Source: Prevotella melaninogenica | Lineage (GTDB): Bacteria > Bacteroidota > Bacteroidia > Bacteroidales > Bacteroidaceae | DNA length: 64,000 nt | Direction of reading: 5' to 3' | Assembly: GCF_003609775.1 (NCBI RefSeq) | Contig: NZ_AP018050.1 | Span: 682,001-746,000 of the forward strand | Shown here: one piece after another, positions 1 through 7,072 of the stretch | How the letters are laid out: every line of letters starts with the position of its first letter | How positions within the stretch are numbered: position 1 is the stretch's first letter | Notes under the pieces: generated by a model | Database searches by the model: none | Seen by the model: the letters and a program-made list of their open reading frames with translations, nothing else | What the model was told of the DNA's origin: nothing | Program-made: the position numbers and the translations under genes

Positions 1-1323
1 GAGGATGAGAGTGCAAGAAAGATATTCTATACAGCAATGTATCACTCAATGATTGCACCTTCTGTCTTCAATGATGTAAACGGCGAATACCGTGGTGCAG
101 ATGGTAAGACACATAAGGGTGACTTCAATGTTTATACCACCTTCTCACTTTGGGATACCTATCGTGCAGCTCATCCATTGATGACAATCATTCATCCAGA
201 GAAGCAACGCGACATCGCACAGACGATGCTTCATATCTTTAAGGAGCAGGGTAAGTTGCCAGTATGGCACCTTGTTGGCAATGAGACAGACTGTATGATT
301 GGTAATCCGGGCGTTCCTGTGCTTGTTGATATCGCACTGAAAGGCTTTGATGTAGATAAGAATGCAGTCTTTGAGGCTGCTAAGGCGTCTGCTATGCTTG
401 ATGAACGTGGTATGGGATTGTTGAAGAAATATGGTTATATTCCTTGTGACCTCGACCCAGAGCATGAAACAGTAGCAAAGGGATTGGAGTACGCTTTGGC
501 TGATGCAAGTATTGCAAAGCTTGCAAAGGAGTTGGGTAAGACCGCTGATTATAAGTACTTCTCTAAGCGCAGCCAGTCATATCGTGACTTCTACTTCGAC
601 AAGAAAACGAAGTTTATGCGTGGTGTAACCTCTGATCGTAAGTTCCGTGAACCATTCGATCCATTCAGCACTGTTCACCGTCAGGACGACTATGCAGAGG
701 GTAATGCTTGGCAGTATGTATGGTTGGTACCACATGATGTGCATGGTCTTGTAGCTGCTTTTGGTGGTGAGAAACCATTTGTTTCAAAGCTCGACTCCCT
801 CTTCATCGTTAGTGGTGATATGGGAGCAGAGGCCTCACCAGACATCACTGGTCTGATTGGTCAGTACGCACACGGTAATGAGCCAAGCCATCATATCCTC
901 TATATGTACAACTATGTGGGTCAGCCTTGGAAGGCAGCGGATAAGATTCGCTATGTACTTAAGAACTTATACCACGACGACTTCGATGGTTTGAGTGGTA
1001 ACGAGGATGTGGGTCAGATGTCTGCATGGTATATTCTCTCCTCTCTTGGCATGTATCAGGTAGAACCTGCTGGTGGCAAATATATCTTTGGTACACCGCT
1101 CTTCGATGAGGCTACGGTGAACGTTGGAGATGGTAAGACCTTCCGCATTGTGGCACATAACAACAGCGATAAGAATATCTATATTCAGAGTGCTAAGTTG
1201 AATGGCAAGCCATATACCCGTTCTTACATCGACTTCAAGGACATCAAACGTGGTGGAACACTTGAGTTTGTTATGGGTAGCAAGCCTTCTCAGTTTGGTG
1301 TTAAGCCTGCTGATAGACCCTAA
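1..1323 (+). CDS. GH92 alpha-1,2-mannosidase, C-terminal part (5' end outside window)
   Basis: The frame is open from base 1, so this is the last 440 residues of a larger protein; full GH92 enzymes usually run to about 700-760 residues. Visible family motifs are FYTAMYHSMIAPS near the start, YTTFSLWDTYRAAHPL, and NEDVGQMSAWYILSSLGMY near the end, where GH92 enzymes carry active-site acidic residues around the calcium site. GH92 enzymes are secreted or surface exo-alpha-mannosidases that trim host or yeast mannose glycans. The gene is followed 64 bp later by a sugar kinase and a carbohydrate-binding protein on the same strand, which suggests a small glycan-use operon. Family assignment is secure; linkage specificity is not readable. 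Confidence 0.93.
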   Translation, partial: EDESARKIFYTAMYHSMIAPSVFNDVNGEYRGADGKTHKGDFNVYTTFSLWDTYRAAHPLMTIIHPEKQRDIAQTMLHIFKEQGKLPVWHLVGNETDCMIGNPGVPVLVDIALKGFDVDKNAVFEAAKASAMLDERGMGLLKKYGYIPCDLDPEHETVAKGLEYALADASIAKLAKELGKTADYKYFSKRSQSYRDFYFDKKTKFMRGVTSDRKFREPFDPFSTVHRQDDYAEGNAWQYVWLVPHDVHGLVAAFGGEKPFVSKLDSLFIVSGDMGAEASPDITGLIGQYAHGNEPSHHILYMYNYVGQPWKAADKIRYVLKNLYHDDFDGLSGNEDVGQMSAWYILSSLGMYQVEPAGGKYIFGTPLFDEATVNVGDGKTFRIVAHNNSDKNIYIQSAKLNGKPYTRSYIDFKDIKRGGTLEFVMGSKPSQFGVKPADRP

Positions 1324-1387
1324 AAGTTTTTGGAGTTAACTCCTTCACTCCTAATAGTGCATCAATCTTTAATACTAATAAACAACT

Positions 1388-2479
1388 ATGCCTAATTTTA
1401 ATGATGTTGTATCACAGTTCCGTATTGAGGGAACTGTTGAGAGTGTAAGTCCAATCGGTAATGGACTGATTAATGAAACACTGCGTGTAAAAACTGTAGA
1501 TGCTAATACGCCTGATTATATCTTACAGCGTATTAACAACGCCATATTCACTGATGTAGACCTTTTGCAGCATAATATCGAGCTTGTAACTGACCATATT
1601 CGTCACAAGTTGATGGAGAAGGGTGAGACAGATATCGAGCGTAAGTGTCTGCGTTTTGTTCAGGCTGTAGACGGTAAGACCTACTACAAGGATGCTGACA
1701 ACCTCTACTGGCGTGTGAGTGTCTTCATTCCTAACGCTGTTACAAAAGAGGAAGTAAACCCAGAGAGCGCATTCTGCTGTGGTGAAACCTTCGGTAACTT
1801 CCAGAATATGTTGGTTGATCTGAAGGAACCATTGGGAGAAACCATCCCTGATTTCCATAACATGGAACTTCGTCTGCGCCAGTTGCGTGAGGCTGTTAGT
1901 GCTGATAAGGCTGGTCGAGTGGCTTCTGTGAAAGATATCCTTGCTGAGTTAGAGCGTGATGCTGACGAAATGTGTCTCGCTGAGCGCCTCTATCGTGAGG
2001 GAACACTGCCTAAGCGCATCTGTCACTGTGATACAAAGGTTAACAACATGATGTTCGATGCTGACGGAAAGGTTCTCTGTGTTATCGACCTCGATACCGT
2101 TATGCCAAGCTTTATCTTCTCTGATTATGGCGACTTCTTGCGCACTGGTGCTAATCATGTGGCTGAGGATAGCGATAACTACGATGCTGTTGGATTGAAA
2201 GAGGATATATTCTGTTCGTTCACAGAGGGTTATCTCAGTACTGCAGGCAACTTCCTTACACTAGTAGAGACCAGCCATCTGCCATACGCTGTGGCACTCT
2301 TCCCATATATGCAGTGTGTTCGTTTCTTTACTGATTACATCAACGGAGATGTATATTACAAGACAAAGTATGATGAGCACAACCTCGTTCGCTCACGCAA
2401 TCAGCTCTTACTCTATCGTGATGTACGTCGTCATGATCAGATGATGGCTGACTTTGTGAAGAAAACATTGAAACAATGA
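1388..2479 (+). CDS. APH-fold sugar kinase (N-acetylhexosamine kinase-like)
   Basis: A 363-residue protein of the aminoglycoside phosphotransferase (APH/choline kinase) fold. The catalytic loop reads HCDTKVNN (about residue 217), matching HxDxxxxN, followed by VIDLDT, which carries the metal-binding DxD. Bacteroidetes members of this group resemble NahK-type N-acetylhexosamine 1-kinases more than antibiotic kinases. Lying just after a glycosidase, it is inferred to phosphorylate a sugar released from glycans in the cytoplasm. It overlaps the next gene by 4 bp (ATGA), so the two are translationally coupled. The substrate is not proven by sequence; an aminoglycoside-resistance role is unlikely in this context. 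Confidence 0.8.
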   Translation: MPNFNDVVSQFRIEGTVESVSPIGNGLINETLRVKTVDANTPDYILQRINNAIFTDVDLLQHNIELVTDHIRHKLMEKGETDIERKCLRFVQAVDGKTYYKDADNLYWRVSVFIPNAVTKEEVNPESAFCCGETFGNFQNMLVDLKEPLGETIPDFHNMELRLRQLREAVSADKAGRVASVKDILAELERDADEMCLAERLYREGTLPKRICHCDTKVNNMMFDADGKVLCVIDLDTVMPSFIFSDYGDFLRTGANHVAEDSDNYDAVGLKEDIFCSFTEGYLSTAGNFLTLVETSHLPYAVALFPYMQCVRFFTDYINGDVYYKTKYDEHNLVRSRNQLLLYRDVRRHDQMMADFVKKTLKQ

Positions 2480-3129
2480 AACAATTAAAGGTAAAACGTT
2501 TGGAGTGTCAGCAGGTGAAAGCTGTTGACATTCCAGCCCTTTTCAAGGATAATAGCGTATCTTATAATAGGATAGATACAGTAGACTGGGCAGCAGAATA
2601 TCCTTATTGTCCAAGTGTTGAGTTTGCCATTGCTCATAAGGGTGATGCCATTCTGTTGCATTATCGAGTAGAGGAAGACTGCGTGCGTGCTGAGGCTGGA
2701 ACCGACTTAGGTCCAGTTTGGCAAGATTCATGTTGTGAGTTCTTCTGCAGCCCTGATGAAGAAGGAGGCTATTATAACCTTGAAAGCAACTGTATCGGTA
2801 CGATATTGCTGTGCAATGGACAGGGACGAGAGAATCGTACCCATGCCCCAGCAGCTGCCTTAGAGCAGATTGATCGTTGGGCATCTTTGGGGCGTGAGCC
2901 TTTCGAGATGAGAGAGGGACGACAGGCATGGGAACTCACACTCGTTGTTCCTGTTAGTTCTTACTTCCGCCATACATTAGAGAATCTCTCTGGAAAGACG
3001 ATAAGAGCTAATTTCTATAAGTGTGGTGACAAAACATCGCAACCTCATTTCCTTTCATGGAATCCAATTGCTTTGCCTTCTCCCGACTTCCATTGCCCTG
3101 CCTTCTTTGGTGAGTTAACGTTCGAATAG
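2476..3129 (+). CDS. CBM9-like carbohydrate-binding domain protein
   Basis: A 217-residue protein with no signal peptide. Its pattern fits the CBM9-like fold: the WQDSCCEFFCSP segment (about residues 83-94), then YYNLESNCIGT, and a C-terminal SWNPIALPSPDFHCPAFFG motif. Such stand-alone proteins are common beside glycan-degrading operons in Bacteroidales; their role, sugar sensing or binding, is unclear. The start overlaps the preceding kinase stop. A hairpin with a T-run follows, ending the operon. Confidence 0.75.
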   Translation: MKQLKVKRLECQQVKAVDIPALFKDNSVSYNRIDTVDWAAEYPYCPSVEFAIAHKGDAILLHYRVEEDCVRAEAGTDLGPVWQDSCCEFFCSPDEEGGYYNLESNCIGTILLCNGQGRENRTHAPAAALEQIDRWASLGREPFEMREGRQAWELTLVVPVSSYFRHTLENLSGKTIRANFYKCGDKTSQPHFLSWNPIALPSPDFHCPAFFGELTFE

Positions 3130-3200
3130 GATAAAATAAATAAAACATTTTTCCTATGTGTCATATCCACCTAATAGGTGGTAATGTGGTAATAACAAAT

Positions 3201-3228
3201 AAGGGGAACTACTTGTTCCCCTTTTCTT
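3201..3228 (+). terminator. Terminator after the mannosidase-kinase operon
   Basis: A 9-bp perfect stem (AAGGGGAAC / GTTCCCCTT, 5-nt loop) followed by CTTTTCTTTTT on the plus strand. The left arm overlaps the last codons and stop of the convergent ogt gene. Confidence 0.8.
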
Positions 3229-3691
3229 TTTCCAATAACCAAGTTTTTCGGGCTGTTCCACCTGCATATCCTCCTAATTCTCCATTGCTTGCTACAACTC
3301 TATGGCAGGGAATGATGATCATTAATGGATTGTGATGATTAGCATTACCCACAGCGCGGGCGGCTTTTTCTCGACCTATCTGTCTTGCTAAACCAGCATA
3401 AGAAAGTGTTTCTCCGTATGGGATTTGCTGCAAACCTTCCCATGCGTGTAGCTGAAAGGGAGTGCCTTTTAATCGTATAGGGAGGTTAAAAGTCTTGCGC
3501 TTTTGAGTGAAATATTCCGTTAGCTGACGGCAAGCCTCAGTTAGTAACACGCTGTTCTTTTCCTTGTCTTCCTCCCACATCGTTATCGTTCGTTCGTCAA
3601 TTGTATCTTCCCATTGACAATAAACGATAGCATCTTCTTCCTCGGCAAGTAATAAGTTGCCGAGGGGTGATGGGTAACGACAGAAGTGCAT
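3209..3691 (-). CDS. ogt: Methylated-DNA--protein-cysteine methyltransferase
   Basis: 160 residues, the usual length for Ogt. The acceptor-cysteine motif IIPCHRVV (about residues 126-133) is intact, with GTPFQLHAWEGLQQIPYGET upstream forming the DNA-recognition winged helix and an HHNP/GELGGYAGG segment after it. It removes alkyl groups from O6-alkylguanine by a one-time transfer to the cysteine. It ends inside the terminator hairpin of the convergent operon and starts 3 bp after the stop of the DUF308 gene, so the two are probably co-transcribed. Confidence 0.95.
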   Translation of the reverse strand: MHFCRYPSPLGNLLLAEEEDAIVYCQWEDTIDERTITMWEEDKEKNSVLLTEACRQLTEYFTQKRKTFNLPIRLKGTPFQLHAWEGLQQIPYGETLSYAGLARQIGREKAARAVGNANHHNPLMIIIPCHRVVASNGELGGYAGGTARKTWLLEKEKGNK

Positions 3692-3694
3692 AGA

Positions 3695-4357
3695 TTATTC
3701 CTCTACAATCTCAGCGTCTTCAATATTATCTGTAACTAACTTGTCGCCTGTCACAATCTTAGCTTCTTCAGCCTTCTCGTAAGATTTGCGGACAAGATAC
3801 ATGCGGATAATCAAGATAAATTCTAAGACACCATAGTACATAAATGCCCATCCGAGAACTAATAATGGGAGTTGTGCAGTCTCTATTGGCTTACTAATCA
3901 ACAGAATGGCTACTGCCAAGATGACTGTTGGGAAGAGCCACATATAGGCTGGGACACGAGCGTACTGACGTGAACGAGCGAGGTTCATAAACTGATTGAC
4001 AGCACCGAGAATCAGTAATGCTGCAAGGATATAAACTACCCATGTGATGAACGTGTTGGGCATGACAGCAAGGATGATACCCAAAGCAATACTGCCGACA
4101 CCCGCAATAGGGAAGGAAGGCGACTTAAGATTTTCTTCTTCCTGCTCTCCTTCTTGCTGTTCAGCCTTCGCTGTTTTCTTTGCTACTTTCTCCTTTTCAA
4201 AATAGTAAACCATGCAGGAAACCAATCCTGAGAGTAGGAAGAGTATACCCACAGTAATGGTCATCCACGTCATAGTTTCCTCACGATATCTTACGAGGAG
4301 GAAACCTGTCACTAATACGATAATAGCCCTTATGGCTGATATTTGAAGTACTTTCAT
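3695..4357 (-). CDS. DUF308/HdeD-like integral membrane protein
   Basis: A 220-residue protein with about six hydrophobic helices in paired arrangement (residues 8-24, 32-52, 86-105, 108-126, 140-158, 162-185) and a charged cytosolic loop rich in Glu/Lys/Gln between helices 2 and 3. This matches the HdeD/DUF308 family, linked in enterobacteria to acid resistance; function here is unknown. The acidic C-terminus (EDAEIVEE) is soluble. It sits upstream of ogt with a 3-bp gap. The likely -10-type box lies only 5 bp before the ATG, so the mRNA may be leaderless. Confidence 0.75.
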   Translation of the reverse strand: MKVLQISAIRAIIVLVTGFLLVRYREETMTWMTITVGILFLLSGLVSCMVYYFEKEKVAKKTAKAEQQEGEQEEENLKSPSFPIAGVGSIALGIILAVMPNTFITWVVYILAALLILGAVNQFMNLARSRQYARVPAYMWLFPTVILAVAILLISKPIETAQLPLLVLGWAFMYYGVLEFILIIRMYLVRKSYEKAEEAKIVTGDKLVTDNIEDAEIVEE

Positions 4358-4362
4358 AGATG

Positions 4363-4370
4363 CAAAAATA
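4363..4370 (-). promoter_or_regulatory. -7 box (TATTTTTG) for the DUF308-ogt operon
   Basis: TATTTTTG on the minus strand fits the Bacteroidetes TAnnTTTG box. The expected start of transcription is about at the ATG (4357), implying a very short or absent leader. The -33 element is weak (GTTG around 4391). Confidence 0.5.
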
Positions 4371-4392
4371 CAAAATAATCTCTATTCCAACG

Positions 4393-4421
4393 TTTTACTC
4401 CCTGACTTTTTATTATTTTTG
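4393..4421 (+). promoter_or_regulatory. Promoter of the histidine phosphatase gene
   Basis: TATTTTTG at 4414-4421 matches TAnnTTTG; a TTTT at 4393-4396 is a weak -33 element with a 17-bp spacer. It lies back to back with the minus-strand promoter at 4363. Confidence 0.5.
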
Positions 4422-4441
4422 CAATAAGAAATGATGAAGTT

Positions 4442-4960
4442 ATGACATTATTATATCTTGTAAGGCATGGTGAGACGGTGGATAATGCCAATCATATCAT
4501 GCAAGGACAAACACAGGGAGAACTGAACGAGAATGGTATCAAGCAGGCTGAAGAACTTGCAGAACGTTTGAAAGGTGAGCCGATCGATGCGTTTGTTTCA
4601 AGTGATTTGCAGCGTAGTATTCATACCTGTGAGCTGATAGCTCGACCTCATGAGAAGGCTGTTACGACTACTCCCTTGCTTCGTGAACGAGATTGGGGTT
4701 CGTTTACGGGGAAGCATATTCCCAGTTTGGCAAATCTAAATGATCCTTCTTTATGGCCTGATGACATCGAAAGTCTGGAAGCTTTGAAGGCTCGTGCCAA
4801 AGAGTTTCTCACATGGTTAAAGGAAGAATATCCCGAAAAGAAAGTGCTTGCTGTAGGACATGGTATCATCAATAAAGCCATTCAAAGCGTTTACTTTGAT
4901 AAGCCGATGAATGAGCTGAAGCCAATGAGTAATGCTGAGGTTAGGAGGCTTGAGTTATAA
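4442..4960 (+). CDS. Histidine phosphatase (phosphoglycerate mutase superfamily)
   Basis: 172 residues. The phosphohistidine motif LVRHGETVDN is at residues 6-15, the second catalytic region is RERDWG (about 82), and the second histidine is in AVGHG (about 136). This is a small cytoplasmic histidine phosphatase of the CobC/GpmB/PhoE type; the substrate cannot be told from sequence. The gene stands alone, with its own promoter and a hairpin after it. Confidence 0.88.
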   Translation: MTLLYLVRHGETVDNANHIMQGQTQGELNENGIKQAEELAERLKGEPIDAFVSSDLQRSIHTCELIARPHEKAVTTTPLLRERDWGSFTGKHIPSLANLNDPSLWPDDIESLEALKARAKEFLTWLKEEYPEKKVLAVGHGIINKAIQSVYFDKPMNELKPMSNAEVRRLEL

Positions 4961-5014
4961 GGCTTATTAGCCTAATTAGTCTTATTGGGGCTAATTTGGA
5001 TAACACCAAAAAGC

Positions 5015-5052
5015 GAAGAGGAACTTCACATCACGTGAAATTCCTCTCCTTC
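5015..5052. terminator. Hairpin between convergent genes
   Basis: GAAGAGGAACTTCAC pairs imperfectly with GTGAAATTCCTCTCCTTC around a CATCAC-type loop. There is no long T-run, so terminator activity is tentative. Confidence 0.45.
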
Positions 5053-5235
5053 ATTTAAATAACTCTCTTTGTTACATCTCTAATTTGGTCTGAATGCAGT
5101 CTTACTCATTGGTTTGCTAACTGCTAAACAATCTTTAATACCTTAATTCTTCTAATCTCTTTTAATCTTCTAAACCTTAGTGCTTAGTATTTAAACCTGA
5201 TTGAATCAATGTCTTTTTATTATATCTTAATGTCG

Positions 5236-6105
5236 TTATCTATGTCCTCCGAAGGAACTTCCTCCGTTTGAGTTGTTACTGCTACCTGAACGGCTTCCGC
5301 CGAATGTTGCGCCACCTCCACCGAAGCTGCTGCTTGGTGAGCTGAATGAACGACTTGGCTCATAGCTTCTTGTTGCGCCACCATAGTTTCTACTTCCACC
5401 AAAGTTGCCACCATAGTTTGGTTGAGTAACCGTTGTTCGTGTTGAACTCTCTCGTGGTGCGTAGTACTGGTTGTTACGTGGTCCATCAAAGTTTCCGCGT
5501 TGCTGGTTGCCGAAGCTGCGTGGGCGGTCGTTCTGATAAGTAGGACCATTGTTATAATAGTAGTTTCCTCCTCTGTTGTAATCGCCACGTATGTAGCAAT
5601 CTCTCATCCCGTATCGGCTGTTATATTCTCTGCCGTAGAAGAGATCTCTACCATTGTACCAACTTCTTCCGCCATTCATTCGCCAGCTATGGGCTCCGTT
5701 ATAAACGTTGTAGAACGATGGTCGTCCGAAGTAATAATAGTCGCGGCGTGGGTAGCGGGCATAAATGCCAAATCTCCAGTAACCTGCGTCCCATCTCAGT
5801 GGGCGGTAGAAATATACTGCATCAACGTATGCACGATATTGCCAATCATATAGGATATAGCTCAAATCAGCGTTTCGATGTGACCAATATATTCCATAGA
5901 GGTCGTCTACCGTGTTGACATTCATGAGGTAATCCAAGTTGATTTCATAGGCTGCCTCATATTGTGCCTCCGTCAGATTCAGCTCGTAAGCCATCTTATC
6001 TGTTAGAAAGAGTGCTTGTACTCGAGCTTGCTCATAACTCATTGCGCTTGTTGATGCGCCGATAACTATGAGCGATGCGATGAGGGTTAGTACTATCTTT
6101 CTCAT
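5236..6105 (-). CDS. Exported Tyr/Arg/Gly-Ser-rich protein of unknown function
   Basis: Start chosen at 6105 (MRKIVLTLIASLIVIGASTSAM), which gives a clean signal peptide; the frame extends to 6174 but a TTCCTTTG promoter box at 6179 leaves no room for a leader there. The mature 265 residues have an N-terminal helical segment (about 22-75, YEQARVQALFLTDKMAYELN), a middle part dense in Tyr, Arg, Trp and Asn, and a Gly/Ser/Phe low-complexity tail of roughly 60 residues. No catalytic motif is visible. It is probably a periplasmic or surface protein; I do not recognise the family. Confidence 0.75.
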   Translation of the reverse strand: MRKIVLTLIASLIVIGASTSAMSYEQARVQALFLTDKMAYELNLTEAQYEAAYEINLDYLMNVNTVDDLYGIYWSHRNADLSYILYDWQYRAYVDAVYFYRPLRWDAGYWRFGIYARYPRRDYYYFGRPSFYNVYNGAHSWRMNGGRSWYNGRDLFYGREYNSRYGMRDCYIRGDYNRGGNYYYNNGPTYQNDRPRSFGNQQRGNFDGPRNNQYYAPRESSTRTTVTQPNYGGNFGGSRNYGGATRSYEPSRSFSSPSSSFGGGGATFGGSRSGSSNNSNGGSSFGGHR

Positions 6106-6178
6106 AATCGTTATCTTTTTTATGTTCATATTCAAGTTTCGGTTGTACTTCGAAAAGCATTTCCTAACTTTCATGATG

Positions 6179-6186
6179 CAAAGGAA
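6179..6186 (-). promoter_or_regulatory. -7 box (TTCCTTTG) for the exported Tyr-rich protein
   Basis: One mismatch from TAnnTTTG. It supports the start at 6105 or an ATG at 6129 rather than at 6174. Confidence 0.4.
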
Positions 6187-6189
6187 CGA

Positions 6190-6750
6190 AGAAAAAAAGA
6201 CATCTGAAAAGGATTTCCCCTATACAGTGGGGGATTTTCCCTAAACTTGTGTTTGACACGATATAAAGACCTAAAATCTTACCTTATTTATATAGTTTAG
6301 TTTTAGTTTTAAGTTGCTGTCACTTTTAACAATTCGCGTAATAGAGTAAATATTAAATGATTACATGCTTAAAGATGATGATAGCAATGACAGGAAAATA
6401 AGTTTTGATGGATTCTTTTCTCCACTTCTTCTTATAACACAAACAGCGTGGCGCATATAAGATTTACATACACATATATTAGGTCGAATGATAGGTCCGT
6501 TTCTAATCAGGGATGTATGAGCCGATTAGTTCAAAACATAAAATAATTGAAAAATGTAAACGATTAGATTTTAGGTAATATCATATAGCTGTTAGAAGGC
6601 AAGTTCTTTCTGGCAGCTATATTTTTATCGAATAGTTTTGATGTAAGATACTTATGGTAAAAATGTGACCTATACGCCAAAAATGTAGCAGAAGATAAGA
6701 AGTCTAAGTTAATATTTTATAAATATAACTTTTATTATCTAAATCGGAGG
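6190..6750. other. Gene-poor intergenic stretch
   Basis: About 560 bp of AT-rich sequence between divergent genes. I see no ORF with coding character, no tRNA and no long hairpin; only scattered short A/T runs. Confidence 0.6.
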
Positions 6751-6768
6751 AGATAAACTTGTTTATCT
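6751..6768. promoter_or_regulatory. Palindrome over the fimbrillin promoter
   Basis: AGATAAAC-TT-GTTTATCT: 8-bp perfect arms with a 2-bp centre, overlapping the -33 region of the promoter at 6759-6789. Position and symmetry suggest an operator for a dimeric regulator; no regulator gene is adjacent. Confidence 0.55.
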
Positions 6769-6789
6769 AAAAAAGTATAAATACTTTTG
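6759..6789 (+). promoter_or_regulatory. Promoter of the small ORF-fimbrillin operon
   Basis: TACTTTTG at 6782-6789 fits TAnnTTTG exactly; TTGT at 6759-6762 is the -33 candidate with a 19-bp spacer. The predicted leader before the small ORF is about 90 nt. Confidence 0.6.
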
Positions 6790-6885
6790 CCCTACTAATT
6801 CGATGACATCTATCAATAAATAATGTGATTTACAGAGATGCCGCATGTAGATTAGAGAGGATATAATCATATAAAAAAAACAGAT

Positions 6886-7047
6886 ATGCAAAGAAAAAAT
6901 TATGTAAAAAAGGAATACTGTTGCCCCGAGCTTTCAGTTATTCCTGTATCGGCAGAACCAATCATGGGGACAAACTCACCCTTTGAGTCTGATCACAAAA
7001 AGGCAGATAATGACAACACTAACACGTTTGATGTTGAACCAGATTAA
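6886..7047 (+). CDS. Small 53-residue protein upstream of fimbrillin
   Basis: ATG at 6886 to TAA at 7045-7047, 53 codons. The start reads MQRKNYVKKEYCCPELSVI, the middle has VSAEPIMGTNSPFES, and the tail is Asp/Asn-rich. Short proteins with a basic start, a Y..P...V region and an EPIM..S-type motif commonly precede surface-protein genes in Prevotella and Bacteroides; I know of no assigned function. The motif could be a leader-peptide cleavage region. It lies 25 bp before the fimbrillin ATG and shares its promoter. Confidence 0.65.
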   Translation: MQRKNYVKKEYCCPELSVIPVSAEPIMGTNSPFESDHKKADNDNTNTFDVEPD

Positions 7048-7072
7048 CCCAAAATAATTATCAATAAGAATT

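Noticed and set aside
1388..2479. Aminoglycoside resistance gene
   Set aside because: The APH fold is shared by sugar kinases; the glycosidase and CBM9-like neighbours fit a sugar kinase, and length and motifs resemble that group.
5220..5588. 122-codon Thr/Val-rich minus-strand frame
   Set aside because: Out-of-frame reading of the repetitive Gly/Ser tail of the exported protein at 5236-6105.
6751..6768. Invertible (phase-variable) fimbrial promoter
   Set aside because: Only one palindrome was found, with no second matching inverted repeat flanking the promoter and no adjacent recombinase.
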